DNA of 64,000 nt from Tigriopus japonicus (taxonomy: Eukaryota; Arthropoda; Copepoda; Harpacticoida; Harpacticidae): assembly GCA_010645155.1 (NCBI GenBank), contig CM021322.1:3097942-3161941 (forward strand), written 5' to 3'. The position numbers and the translations under genes were made by a program. Under the pieces are notes generated by a model, which was not told the origin of the DNA, made no database searches, and saw nothing but the letters and a program-made list of their open reading frames with translations. The number at the start of each line of letters is the position of its first letter. The stretch's first letter is position 1. Positions 23,597 through 36,700 of the stretch are shown one piece after another.

Positions 23597-25730
23597 GTAC
23601 AGAGATTTTTTCGCCCAAGTGTTGCCATATCGGCCCTTATTCCGTCTTTTGGGTCAAAAATTTCAACACTATCCCATTTACCAATCATATTGAGACACAA
23701 ACTCTAGGTAAAAAAGCGACACTTGCTATTTGATAATGATATCTTTGCGAGACATTATCAATAATTTCAGTTGATTCATTGGGTATATCCGCTGACCTAA
23801 CTGGAGTGACATTTCTGTCTATATAGAACTTTACTGAAAACTATTCTTCACTTTGCTTCGGTTTGGAAGCCTGTCATACATCCCTGATGATTTAAAATTG
23901 GTAGCAGTCAACTGAAAATGGTGAGTTATTGTATGAAGAAACAGTTTTAGCTTTTACGGACATCATGATTTTTGCCTCGTATTGAAGTTATCACAGATCT
24001 TATTGTCAACTTTAAATTCAGAATCAGTCACCCTCTGCAATGAAGAGTGGCAGAAAAGGGAAAAGTAGAAAAGTAGTAAAGGGCAGAGTAGAGCGTCTCT
24101 AGGGCAGAGGAGTGATCAATTTCAGACCTCAGATTTATTGGATTTCTGAACACTCTTGTGACAAACAAAAGCAATTTTGGTTTTTTTTAAGAACACAACT
24201 TTTCAAGTGTGAATAAATGGCTATACAATGAAATCAAAAAGAAAAGCCAAACATCTTCATCTTTGAACATCAAACATAGGCTTTTAGTTACCAAAAGTTG
24301 CACAACAAACAGCCTAAAATCTCAAAATGTTGTGTAGAAAAAGGTCGAACTCGCAAATTAACTCCATAAAATTGTGAAAAAAAAAATTCTCATTTATGCC
24401 TTATATACTTTCTTGCCTCCTTCATTTTTAAATTTTTCTTCATTTTTGGGACCAAAATTTTAGAGATTGATGTTGTTAACCAAAAATACATTAATCCTCG
24501 TTGTGAATTCAAAATCTTCCCAAAATAATTTTCGTGGGCCACAATATTTTTTTTAAATGTTTTGATTAAATTTAATGAAAACGTTACGCAAACTGGTAAG
24601 AAGACATCCATCCTCACGATTTGCCCGACCCACCCCCAAGCTGTATATAAATATGGCCGATTTATACCTAATGTCTTGAATTATGTGACGCCATTTATTT
24701 TACAAAACTGCTTGTTTTCTCAAAAATCCTCCATACTTTTTGTCTCCCAAAGTTTGCTGGCCGGTATTTGTACCATAGATTTGACGTGAAATGGCATTAT
24801 GCTAACCAATTTTAGTTCAGATGGTGTCACAGCTTAATAGGTTGAAGTTCGTATTTGAACAGGAAAAAATTTCAATAAAAGAAGTTGACATTTGTAAACA
24901 ATTAATAAATCAATCAGATTCTGCCCCTATTTAGCTTTCATCTATTAGAAAATTTGCAAACGAATTGCAAAAAAGTTTTGAAAACAGTATGTAGTAGCCG
25001 TAAAAGTTCGAATCCAAACATTCGTTTATCAGTCTTTGACATATCTCTCATATTCAATAAATAATACATTACATGAACGATGAGTACAATACATCCGTCA
25101 AGGTGGAAGTTAACCTATTACATCTCGCAGCCATTCAATGGTTGGAAGTAAAGTATTATCCGCATAGTCGTTGCGAAACTTAAACATAACAGGACGCTCC
25201 TCTCTTCAGTTGGGAATAACAAGAGTACAAAGTCAAATTGTATTGTTATCATTGTGCAAACACATTTCGCCAAACCCATTTTTTTATGTTTCGAAAATGT
25301 CTCATACCATTGGTCCTGTACAATCAGTAATTCATGATGAAAAAGGAATGCGTGTTTGACATTAGGAGTGTTCTATTTGCACGTTTTATGTCTGACACTT
25401 CCAATAAACGAAGGTAGCTCTATCCAGGGATAACCTATATAATAGTATAAATACTGGATACGAACTCGCGGAATTTCCTAGCTCGCAACCTCACACGGAT
25501 GAGGCCGAGAGTTCGTTAGTAAACAAGAAGTACAAACGGCCATGTTGGGAGTGGAAAATCAAACGGAAATCGACCAAAATTCCGAAAGATATTGCGCCAA
25601 TCGGTGTTCCCTGTGTTTCAAGCGGGTCCAGCCAAGTCCTAGCCTTGGTAAAAGTCAACCCCACGCCCCAAAATCAGTCTGATGTGGGTGTTTCGAAGAC
25701 ATTAAGTTCAGCCAAGAACGAGTGAATAAA

Positions 25731-26602
25731 TATGGACATTAATCCACACGCACTTTCCTCTCGGAAGGGTGACCATAATTTGCGTATCAAAATTGTGTTT
25801 AATGTGACTGACGTTAGTCACACTCATTTCTCGCGAAACAACAAAATGTTTCTGATTTCCATATGAGATTACTTCTGAGTGACCTCTTGGAGGATCTTGA
25901 GCATGGATAGAACTACAGACAGTTCAAAAAGTGGCAATAAGCCAAAAGAGTGTAAGTTAAATAATATATGATTTCATTCGTGACACGTTATTGTATGGTC
26001 AGTTAACAGATAATGGGATTTTGGTATTCAAAATATTCAAAAAAACAGGAAAAGGTCACCTTATGTAGCATGGACAGCCAAGCAGGAAGTTAAGGGAGGA
26101 TGTTAGGTTTAAAAAGCTTCACTGTTACAGGTTGACAAATTAGATTAGAAATCTCAAAAGTTCTCGTAGAAATGGAGTGAAAACAATACAAAATGTAAAG
26201 GTACTTAGAATGGTTCCAAGAATCATGATTTTAATGCCAGCAAAAATGAAGAGAAGCCAATGCAGGATCAACCGTATTTAGTTTCCCATTCCTTATTTCC
26301 TAAAATTTATACAGTCAGCCTGTAACAGTTAAACTTCTCAAACCCAACACCTTAACTTTAGCTACATGTTTGGCTGTCCATACTACTTCAGGTGTCCCTT
26401 TCTTAAAATAGACGACGTACGTGTGCTAGAGTGAAAGGACGACCTTTCCTCTAGGTCTGTTCAAGTAAAAGATAACTGCCACATTTTGTTTTTGTTTCGC
26501 TCGAATTGAGTGTGACTAAAGTGGGTCAGATTGAATACAATTTTGATATGCAAATTATGGCTACCCTTCCGAGAGGAAAGTGCGTGTGGATTAATGTCCA
26601 TA
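25731..26602. mobile_element. Mutator-like (MULE) foldback element with 9-bp target duplication
   Basis: Both ends begin TATGGACATTAATCCACACG in inverted orientation and are near-identical for about 70 bases. Lower similarity continues to about 150 bases from each end, with a further inner inverted block (TACAGGTTGACAAATTAG near 26128 against CAGTCAGCCTGTAACAG near 26312). GTGAATAAA flanks both sides exactly (25722-25730 and 26603-26611). Long terminal inverted repeats plus a 9-bp duplication is the signature of Mutator-like elements. 872 bp with no transposase ORF. Confidence 0.8.
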
Positions 26603-26755
26603 GTGAATAAAATAGTGAATGAATGAATGACCACATCATGGAGTGCGAATGAACCCCCCCCACAAGGTGTCTTTTCTACAAGATGACGATCAAAGTGATC
26701 AAATTAAATCTGATGATGACTAGGTTACCTGCTACAACCTTCGGAAGTGATAGAC

Positions 26756-27013
26756 CTAACTAAAGCAAAAAGAACGAATATGGACCGGAATCCGAGCCCA
26801 AATTCCTCTTTTCCGCAAAAGGATTAAGAACAAGCTTTCCCACGGACCAAAACGGGGAGTTTCTCTATGCTCATCCTTTACAAAACTTGAACAACTTAAG
26901 AATATCTTACCATTCCTTGAATTATCAACAACAAAATAGCGGGGTTTTCCGAGCTTATCTATTATCTGATTTGAACGTCTTATTAATATCTTTGAACTTA
27001 CAATTGAACCCAT
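26756..27013 (-). pseudogene. Fragment of an unknown, probably transposon-derived ORF
   Basis: An 85-codon frame contains the segment DNSRNGKIFLSCSS followed by HE and PRFGPWES. A very similar segment (DNSRTGKIFLGCSS...PHFDPEES) is encoded in the opposite direction at about 27159-27265. Conserved protein sequence between the two copies suggests a real coding ancestor. No family recognised; the G-K/R-x-F-x-x-C core faintly resembles GRF-type zinc fingers. Confidence 0.3.
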
Positions 27014-27105
27014 CCATGTATTATCCTGAACTCAACTAACACATGCCAAACTTTGTATGAAATCAAGTTTATTTTAGGTTGTGTCACCTTGGCATTGTTC
27101 TATAA

Positions 27106-27429
27106 ATGATGGTCCATCCTCGAATTTCTTTTATTATATGGTTGTGTCTTTTAGTTCAGGATAATTCAAGGACAGGTAAGATATTCTTAGGTTGTTCAAG
27201 TTGTCTAATGCATGAGCGCGATAAAAATCCCCATTTTGATCCAGAGGAGAGTTTCTGGGGTAAATTTGGTTCCTTTCCAAGAGGAATCTGCGTTTGCATT
27301 AAGGTCCACATAGAACAAAGAAAGAAGAAGTCCTCAGTGTCAAGAATTCCATCAAATGAAGAACTAATTAAGATGACTTTGAAACCTATCAGGTGGACCT
27401 ACCAGAAATGGATGGGCTCAATATTTTGA
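27106..27429 (+). pseudogene. Second copy of the same unknown ORF fragment
   Basis: A 107-codon frame with DNSRTGKIFLGCSS near codon 19 and a shared KVHIE/PVHI-type segment further on. It lies head-on to the related fragment at 26756-27013 about 100 bp away. Both also share a TGGATGGG(C/T)TCAAT stretch but in different relative positions, so the copies are rearranged. Probably remnants of a mobile or repeated gene. Confidence 0.3.
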
Positions 27430-30230
27430 TCTGCCTTTCGAGTCAGTCAGCCCAAATTGGTGATCTGACAGTCTAACTCGGATTACATGGACCCTCTCAA
27501 AGTCTTTAGAATGAAATACTCCCACATCTGATTGTTAATTCCTGGACAAGGGGATCTAAGAAGATCATTCAAACCTTATCGAGCCTGGAGAGCCTATCCC
27601 TGCAATGATAAGACATGATCCTTTGGTCCTGAAGGACCCTTAGCCCCAGTCCTGCGTGGTCCCGACCTTCTTGAGCCCCAAGGCTTGAAAAATTTTCAAT
27701 CAAATCCACAATCAAGGATTTAATCCTCATGTTTTTCACTCATTTTGTCTCAAGGATGTTGTGATTGCCTTTGTTCCTATTCCAATCCGGATCAGATGGC
27801 TGATCTGATTCAGAATCGTCAAAAGTGCCCTTCAATAGTTATAGCCAACAACATCTCCGACTTGGACTCCATCTTGTTTCAAAATGAGATCATTCTTGTT
27901 CTTTCATTTTCCTATGGGATTGGTTACTGCGTTGTGGAGGTGTTGACGAGGATGGAAGAGGAGTAACACTCCAGATACCACCACGGATACCTCTGCTTAG
28001 CATTGTTTCACTAATGTTGGACTAATGGGTGAAGCAAGATTCCATTTACGTATTTTCCTCATCGTTATGAGGACTAAAATCCTTTGGAGAGCTGAATGTC
28101 AAAAGTTCATGAGACGAGTAAAAGAGTGCTGGGACCTCTAAAATCAAGGTGAAGAACATCCAGTCCACAAATATTAACACAAAAAGTTTGACTGAATTCT
28201 TTCAAGACGCATGTTCAACAATTTTAGCCGTTAATAAGGATTAAATGACACTGTGTCAAAATATAGCCTCGGCCTCATACCATTTTTTCAAAAATCGGAG
28301 TTCGTGTCCACCCCTTTCAGGGGTTCCTGCTCTATCTAATAAGCCTAAAGCAGGATTTCCACTGCATCCGGATAAAGAGAGACAAGACACCTCTTTCTTG
28401 CATATGAAATAAGGTGCAAGCTGGCACCTCGCTTATTCAATATTTAATGGTTACATAAAACGCTCGTGATCACTGAACAATATGGACGAGAAGAAACCTT
28501 TTAGTACATATCTGAGACCTTTGGGTGAATAGAAATATCTTGGTGAGGAAGCGGTCAAAGTGATGAGCCTGTAATTGTAAGAAAAAGCCATCAATAAGAC
28601 CTATTCCCAAAATAGAGCCCACGTCTTTTCCTTATAATGTCACTCACTTGTCTAGAATAAGGAAAACATTTTGAATATTAGATCCTAAACATGCAACTTC
28701 CTCTGATCTTGTGGGAATTGCAGATTTTGGAGTGATTTCTTCCAACTGATGGGCGGGGTGAGCATAAATTGAAATTACAGCTTTTCCAATTGGCCATGGG
28801 CGGAGTTCTTTTCTAATCAATTTTGGGTGTGAGATTGGAAACATAAATTCGTATGGTAAGGTATTTTTGTTTAAGCAATTTGCTTTTAGAAACCCTTCCG
28901 CCCCCGTTTTGGTTTAAGAATGACGATTAAAGTTTCAGAGTAATGGAAGGTGTGAGCTTTAGATGAAAATAAAGATGCAAAGGTGAAGAAGAATGAAGAT
29001 GGAAGGCAATGCTTCACTGTAGTTAAACTTGTTGAGTTAAAACGAAACATTCAAAAATAAGATTTCCAAAATTCATCTGTTTATGAGTTTAGCCAATTAT
29101 GTAATAATTTGAATTGGCTTGATATGAGTACATTTTCCGGGTTTCTATTTTTCGGTTTCCATTTTCAGGGGAACAGTATTTTCAGAAGTTCTTTTTTTCT
29201 CCATTTTGTTGAAAAATCTTCGACCTTGTTAGGTACAGTTTCTTGTTAAATCATTTTCCAAGTAGAGAATATTTCATGGAGTAAATAAGAAGTTTCTTCA
29301 ATGCGTGAGATCTTAGTACGATTCTTTCCCTGATTAGGCTTCTTCTTGGAAAGTTGCACAACCAATCATTCACAAATGGTCAATCATTCTCATACACATT
29401 TTGCACTTGTCTAAAAATTGTATTATGTGAAGTTATGCTTTCTTCTCTAAGCTTGATTAGAAATGCCTACCCTAGTATAAACAATGAAAAAGAAGGACTA
29501 CTTCAATCTCATAAAGTAGTGAATCTCTCTCTTTAGACAATGCTCTTTAGTTTTATGTAACAAGTTGGGCTGAAAGAATGCTTCCAACCTTCCAAGAATA
29601 TTATCCATCAATGACTTTTGTGACCTACATTGTTGTAAGAGGTTTTAGATTACTGTAATGTTGGTCAACAAAAAGTTAGAGGCAAAGATCTATCATTTGG
29701 AGTTCAAAAGTAGCCGTCAGTCGCACTCAATCGATCAATTCTAGCTTTCCAAAACCCAGCAATCTTACAAAATAATTCATTGGCAAAGTTTTCGAGTCCC
29801 TGACTCCAGGTCCGATTATTCAACTGCCTTCAAAACCATTGCAATACGCTTTCATAATGATCAAGTTCTCACATTGCTCCAAGTTTTGATTTTGTATGTT
29901 GAAGCTAGCTCAAGCGATTGATTATGTATGCATATTATAATAATAAGGGTAGGGGAAAAATGTAGGTGTTTACCCTTTCAAAAACGATAATAGAATTTCT
30001 TTCAAAGAAAGTCAAAACTCAAAAATCTTGCCCCCATGAATACAAACACGTGGACTTAAGAAGATTGTCAGTCAGCAGCAAGAACATTATTCTTTTATCG
30101 AATGTTTTTCCTAAATCCAGCGACGTTACACAATGCTATGACATGGTATACAATTGGTATTGGTTTATATATTTTGGTTAGCGGCATAAGTATTGTTATA
30201 TCGAGATATTTTCTTACATCTGTCATATGT

Positions 30231-30710
30231 TTGGCTTTTTTGAAGCTTCAAATGTTTGCCGTTGTTGTCGACACCGTCAATCAGGAAGTTCAAGTTAAAA
30301 CGAAATTTTATTTTGCAATCGATTTATGTAGATCATGCCAATAAGAATTGATCCAACCATGGTATCGGAAAATAAGATGTGTTCAAGCCCTTGCATGGAT
30401 ATTTTATCGGTTGAAGGCTCCCATTGGCTGCATTTTTTGCTCGTGCAGTTCTTGTTTTGTTTGGCTTTTTTAAAGCTTCAAATGTTTGCCGTTGTTGTCG
30501 ACACCGTCAATCAGGAAGTTCAAGTTAAAACGAAATTTTATTTTGCAATCGATTTATGGAGATCATGCCAATAAGAATTGATCCAACCATGGTATCGGAA
30601 AATAAGATGTGTTCAAGCCCTTGCATGGATATTTTATCGGTTGAAGGCTCCCATTGGCTGCATTTTTTGCTCGTGCAGTTCTTGTTTTGTTTGGCTTTTT
30701 TAAAGCTTCA
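30231..30710. repeat. 230-bp tandem duplication plus partial third unit
   Basis: Units 30231-30460 and 30461-30690 are almost identical; I see only a few substitutions (for example TTTTTTGAAG versus TTTTTTAAAG, and TATGTAGATC versus TATGGAGATC). A third unit begins at 30691 and stops after about 20 bases. Each unit carries the same open frame, which is why peptide segments repeat, but no protein family is recognised. Confidence 0.9.
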
Positions 30711-31675
30711 CGTTAAAGCCACTGTCGCTAGTGTTCTAATGACGCTTCTTTCTCATGAGCTTCTATACACAAAATGAGTGGCGAACCTCTACTCAAGAAA
30801 TGCTGCATTTTTATCATTCCAGAATTCTGAACCTTCACAACAGCCGTCTGAATTCGTCTTTGACAAAGTTCTTAATTGCAACAACTGAGCATCAAACTAT
30901 TAACCACCTAACTCTTTGCTGTACACTCCCAGTGATTTCTAAATATTTTGCCACACCAAAAACTTCATTACTTAACAAGATAAAAAAGGTGCCTGTGTAA
31001 AGCATTAGGACCACATATAATATTCAAAAACTTTTTAAGCACACCCCTATCAAAAGGCTAAAAAATCAAGCCCCAAGTCTCGCCAATGTCTTTGGATTTG
31101 ACCGGATTTGGTGTTTGAAACCTAATCACGACTTCTCATGGTCCTATTTGTGTCTCAATTTGGTTATCATCGAATCTGATGTACCTGTTCTTGACATCTA
31201 TTGACAGCACCAGCCCTCAAACTTTCAAGGCTTGCATGGCCATCCATATACCCGATCTACCCACATGATATGGACTCATGTTTGAGGGTTTCTTAAAAGT
31301 GGGCAAATGCCAAAAAAGTATGACAGGGAAACGCTCGACCAGAGTCTCAAGCAAGTTCCTTTTTCCCCATCCCTCATGGCTCTGATTGATGATATATTTC
31401 TGGAGCAAAAAAGACGAGTTCATGTCTGAAGGACTACGGAGACACTGAAACAGGGTGGTGATTTTGGGCTTGTAGAGTGCGGTCAAAGTCCGCGAGCTGC
31501 AACATCTTAAATCAAGCGACGACGTGATCTAAACAAAATCGTCGCTAATAACAACAATATTCTTACATTAAGAGTGATATGTAAAAAAGAATTTTATTAT
31601 ATCTGATCCTAAATAGGGGATTTACAAACCAAGATCAGAGTCACTTAGGAAGACAGACAGGACGGGCCATTTTAA

Positions 31676-31730
31676 TGGCAAAGTGGAAGTGATTCCCCAA
31701 ACGTCGCAGGTTCGAGTCCGATAGTTTTTA
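31676..31730 (+). ncRNA. Pol III promoter boxes of a tRNA-derived SINE-like fragment
   Basis: A-box match TGGCAAAGTGG at 31676-31686, B-box match GGTTCGAGTCC at 31709-31719 and a T5 run at 31725-31729. No cloverleaf closes around them, so a functional tRNA is unlikely; a SINE head or degenerate tRNA fits better. Confidence 0.35.
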
Positions 31731-33765
31731 GGAAAAGATGTTTTTTGCACTTATATGATTTTATGGTCATGTCAAGGTAAGATAGGTAAAGTAAGGCCAG
31801 AATGGGACACTGTGAAAAATTCAGTCACCAACAATAAATGACTATTTTATAAAGCTCCCATTTTCATCTGGATTCCCTTTTTCCGATCACCGAGCACACG
31901 TCCCAGGTTTTGAGTGGTCCTTGAAATCTTTTTCTGCCTTGACTCTTATGCACTTTTGTGTTCGTCATGTCAGAGGAGCTGATTTGCGTGGGCGGTCTTT
32001 GTCCTCTTTCGTGTCTCGCGAACCACATTTTGCTAAACATGACCTCGTAGTCAGTCAGTCCATTCTTCATGAAAATGACCTGCATTAGACGAAAAAAGAC
32101 CATTTTGAGTTGGCATTATAGCACGCGAGATTATGAGGCCCGACTTCACACCAAGAACACCAGCCATTTCTCATTTTAACATATCTAGTTTCGTTCTGTA
32201 ACCTTGGTGGATGGACAGATGGGTTTAAAGTATAAGGGTGTTTTCCAAACAAGCCGTTTCACGGGAATTTTCTATTAATATTGCTTCTCTTTGCAAAAAC
32301 ATATTTCCATGAGTCACCTGAGTAGTTAGTTCCAGAGAAACCTATTAAAATACTCGCTCATTTCTGTGGTTCCGGTTGCCAGGGATGAAAAATCGTTCGC
32401 TTCATGGTTCATAAATCTTTGACAGTGGGCGTGAAATTAATAATACTCATGGTCTGAGCAAAGACATTGCTTCTTGCATCAATTTGCTTTTTAAATACAC
32501 TCTTCCCTCTTCAAATCAGCGTTTGTGTATCTTCCCCAGATAAAGAGTCTTCTTCTTTTTTATGGACATTCTCTTTTAGAACTTCAACCAAAACGCCAGT
32601 TATTTTTGGTCCGGTCTCATTTTTGGAGGCGCGGAATCCATTTAATTTGAACCCCAAATTGCTCAAAGGACGCTCACTTCTCTAAAGTCCCAAGGCCAGT
32701 CGTGAAAAAAGTAGTTTCAAAGAATTTCAATAATCATTCCAACGTCTTTCTTCAATCCTTCTCTTCTTCTCCGATCCAAGTGAACGTGGGAGTCATAGAC
32801 GAAATTCTCGAACCGCTACATAACGATAATTTTGATAACTAGTCATGCCACAAGATAATGAATGAATGACGAGACTTTTTCAATCAGTGGGTCCATAACT
32901 ACTCGAGCTTTAACACCTCTACCCACCGTCACTCACAAAGTTTGGATTCTACCAAGTTTTTCTTGATTTGATTCATAGACTAGGTTTTTGAATTTCTTCC
33001 ACCTAGACCGTAAAAAGCGTTTCAAAGCGGCGTGTCCACGAAAACGCGTCGTTTCAGGTTTGCGTCTTGGGCCTGAAATGGGCATCAGTTTGGTCTCAAC
33101 TTGAACAAGAGGTAGAGGCCCTTGTGTATATCTCTACAATAACAACAAACAAGATCGGTCCAGATGATTGATCAAGCCTTGCGAAAAGTGAGAGGTGTTT
33201 CCCTTCCATGTATAATTAATCCTTACGCCTAAGGAGCCCCACAGGGTGGGAAATGGGAAAATGAGACGTCCCTCAATGACCTCCTTTGTTCGTGAGACCC
33301 TAAAAGCAAATAGGAACAAAGTGGGCCAACAACGATCCAACTTGTGCCACAGTTGATCGAGTTGTCAGCCAAGCCTCTTATCTGATCCATGATAATTCAG
33401 TGACAATAGCAGAGCATTTTTCTCATTCATTTCGCCCGAGAGATGTCATCGCGGGAAGTGATGCACAAGTGAATTCGACAAAAGTAATTGTGAAGCTCGG
33501 AACCCACCGTGACATTCTCAGTGAGAGTTTTCATCAACATGCACACATCCCGAGATGGTTCAATGAGTAGTAGTAGCAGCAGTTCTATGTGATAAAATGG
33601 ATTCGCCAATTGACGCTCGGAGGAATCTAGTAATCCTCAGCTGGCCGAATTCGGTTTGCCAGCGATAAAAATCTGGGAAAAACTTGGTGAACAAGTGAAT
33701 GTGACGGTGACTAGGACTAGGACTCGGCAGCAGGCCAATAAAGTGTGTAACATTTTTAATCCAAC

Positions 33766-36700
33766 ATGAATGGGATAAATAGTAGTGATGAGAGTCAGGC
33801 CCGTTTAGGTCGGCAAGATCAACGAGCCAAACTTCATTTGACTTTGGAGAATTTTGACGGTGAAGGCATTCCTGAGGATTGTCCTTATGTCCTGACAAGT
33901 CCAAGGTCTTTGGAAGCCTGTAAAAGGCTTTGTGTTAAGGTAAGCTGTTTGACTTTAGTTCTCTAATTAAAGCATTCGTGTAAGCAGTACACCCATCGGA
34001 GAGGAAATAATGAGGGGATGTACGCGTAAATGACTTTCCAAGCTATATTTGGAACCTCATTTCCCATTTGGTTTTCCCTTACTCTGTTTGATGGAATGCT
34101 AATACGTCGAATAGTTCCACGAGACATGAATGATGGAAGACAGCCTTGAAATAACGACTATTGATTGCATATTCTTGAGTTTTTTCCGAATGAAGATAGT
34201 TTGACGTACTTGGCCACCAAATGAGTTGATTGGAGTAAACTATCCACTTGCATTCCATTTCTATTTGCACAATCAAAAGAGGAAAAAGCGAGCTTGATTT
34301 CCTGTCAAAAATACGAAAAAAATGCGCTCAAATTGGCCTTAAGTGCCGAGATTTTTCGCCATTTGTTCATCGGTTATATAATCGACGTTCTACATGCTCA
34401 TTATATTCATTTTGTGGCGAAAAAGCAATTGAAAAGAAATGTGTGTGGCGTTAAAAATGCCGACACTGCCAAGCCTCAGATTTGTTCGATGACAAATGGC
34501 GTTGTGACATTTCTCATAAATCAAAGAGTTCTGGCCTTGTGAGGTACCATAGATTAAGACCTCAATCTGACAAGAGGATCTCTTCCAAGCATCAGGGACT
34601 CTTCTGTGTATGAATTTATCTAATTCTATGAATACCTGAGCTACAGTACATATTTCTGGTTAGCGTTCATGTGATGATTTCGCCAGAACCTTTGGAGTTC
34701 CTTTTCAGAATCCGATAGAAGCACAAGTAAAGGTACATCAAATTGCTTAAAAGTCATTTATGTGGACTTCAGAAGCGACGAAAAAGTCTGAAAAGACGAA
34801 GTGAAAGAATGAATATCGCATATTATGCAACATAATAACCCATACCACTGTCAATGTGGGGCAAACTAATTTGATCTAGCTTCTGAACATCACCAATAAT
34901 CTTAGCTCTCAAAACTGCGAGACGAACGTCGAAGTCATTATGATTGGTGATTGCAGAGATGTCTCATATCTAATGAGCTTCAGGCTTGCCATGATTGAAT
35001 TATATCCTCATCGTCATGGTGACCATGAAGCCAATTGTTAGGCATCAAGCATGCGCTAATGTAATACAAATGTATTAATCTTGGGACATGTTACATGAAG
35101 ACAATGACAATCAAAAAACACACGGGTTTCCAAACACACCGCTATGTCCTTCCATATTTGAATTAAGTGTTACATACAAGGAGTTCAATGGTAAACAATA
35201 GTGAGAGTACAACTTTTTGTGATATTCTTTGTCAACTTTGATTTCTACAATATATGTTCCACCTCATCTATCTGTACAAAATAAAAAAATCACCACAGAG
35301 TCCACTCATTTTCAGCTTCTCGTCTTTGCTTCATTTTCAACGACGAAGAATGAATAAGCAAATTTGAATCCCTTGATGTCAAAAACCATTTGACCTGTCT
35401 TTTTTTAAAATCTTTTAAAATCTATAGACATGGTACCGTCTCCATGGCAACACGTTTCGAAAAAATCATTACTTTTGTTCATTATCCGTGGGCATATAAC
35501 CATACAAATGAAGTATTTTTGGACGAGATTCAAAGACACCATCTATATTTCCTAAGAGTAACAGAACTCTTCCATATCGAACCTACTCACTCTCTCAAAA
35601 GATTTAGCCGATATTTGCGATAGCTCTTGAAGGCGTTGGTTGTGGTTTCACTCCCTATTAGAGCCTCTATAGTTTATTCTTCACAACATCATCCGTTTCA
35701 TCACCGTTTTTCTCGGCAGGAGTTGGTCCATGTGATGAATCGGTTGGAGCGTTCGAATTTAGCTTCCACGATAATTGTTTCTTGACTCAAAAGATTAAGA
35801 GTGATACCTTGACCAAAAAAGGCGCCAACCTCGTCTAGGAGTTTCTTTGATTGGAAAGTGCAAAATGGTTTTGAGATCCAACCACATTTGGGCGAGAGTA
35901 GGCCTGTTTTTGGTCACACCACATTATCTCGCTTGCCTCTTGTCCTTCAACGAAGTAACAGCTTTGAATTCCAATAGCGGGATTTCAAAGAGGGGCGAAT
36001 CAACCAGACTCTTCCCATCCATTCTTATTGGAGGCCGAGCTTAAACGCATGACGAGGACGATTATGATGATGATGATGATGATTGGCTGTTGGCAACTTT
36101 GGGAGTATGAGTCTGAGTAGAAGGCGTTGACAGTTTCGCGATCAAAATTGAAATTCAACTGAGATTTAACTTTTCAAGGCTGACAGAAGATCCCTTTGAG
36201 GATGAACAATGAGCCGTGACAAGACCATTTTGGAGGGGCGAAAAATGCATGTATCTTGTATTCATTCACTCATGTCAGTGGCACACATACGGTACAATGC
36301 CATAAGTAGTCAACAGGCAAATACTTACAAACTAATTCCGTGACTGACAGTCCGGACAAGACAATTTGGCAGAACACGACAACACCCACCTCTGCCGAAT
36401 CCAAATTTTTCACCTCCTATTTTCGAACTTTTGGAATGTGAGTGTGAGCAGGACATTCATTCTCTTTGACCTTTTTAAGCAAAGAGCGACTTATGGATCG
36501 GTTCAATTATGCTTTTTTATTGGTTGGAAAATTACAAGCCGAAATGAAAAGTAAACTATACTTAGGAAGCGTTGCTGTTATTATTATTGTTATTGGGTGT
36601 CAAACCTTAGAGAAATGGGTAACAAGATAAAATGTTCTCATTTTGCTTTGAGCACAGAGAGGGACTCCAGAACGTTGCCAAAGAAATAATCGAGCCTTCC

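Larger units (their letters stand above)
22698..33765. other. 11-kb intergenic region rich in repeats
   Basis: AT-rich DNA between the GPCR start and the CCDC177 start. It holds a hAT-type MITE (23299-23596), a Mutator-like element (25731-26602), two opposed fragments of one unknown ORF (26756-27429), a 230-bp tandem duplication (30231-30710) and tRNA-like boxes (31676-31719). The remaining reading frames are short, without recognisable domains or splice partners. I see no convincing cellular gene. Confidence 0.5.

Noticed and set aside
31864..32103. 79-codon minus-strand ORF
   Set aside because: No domain or neighbouring exon; not supported.
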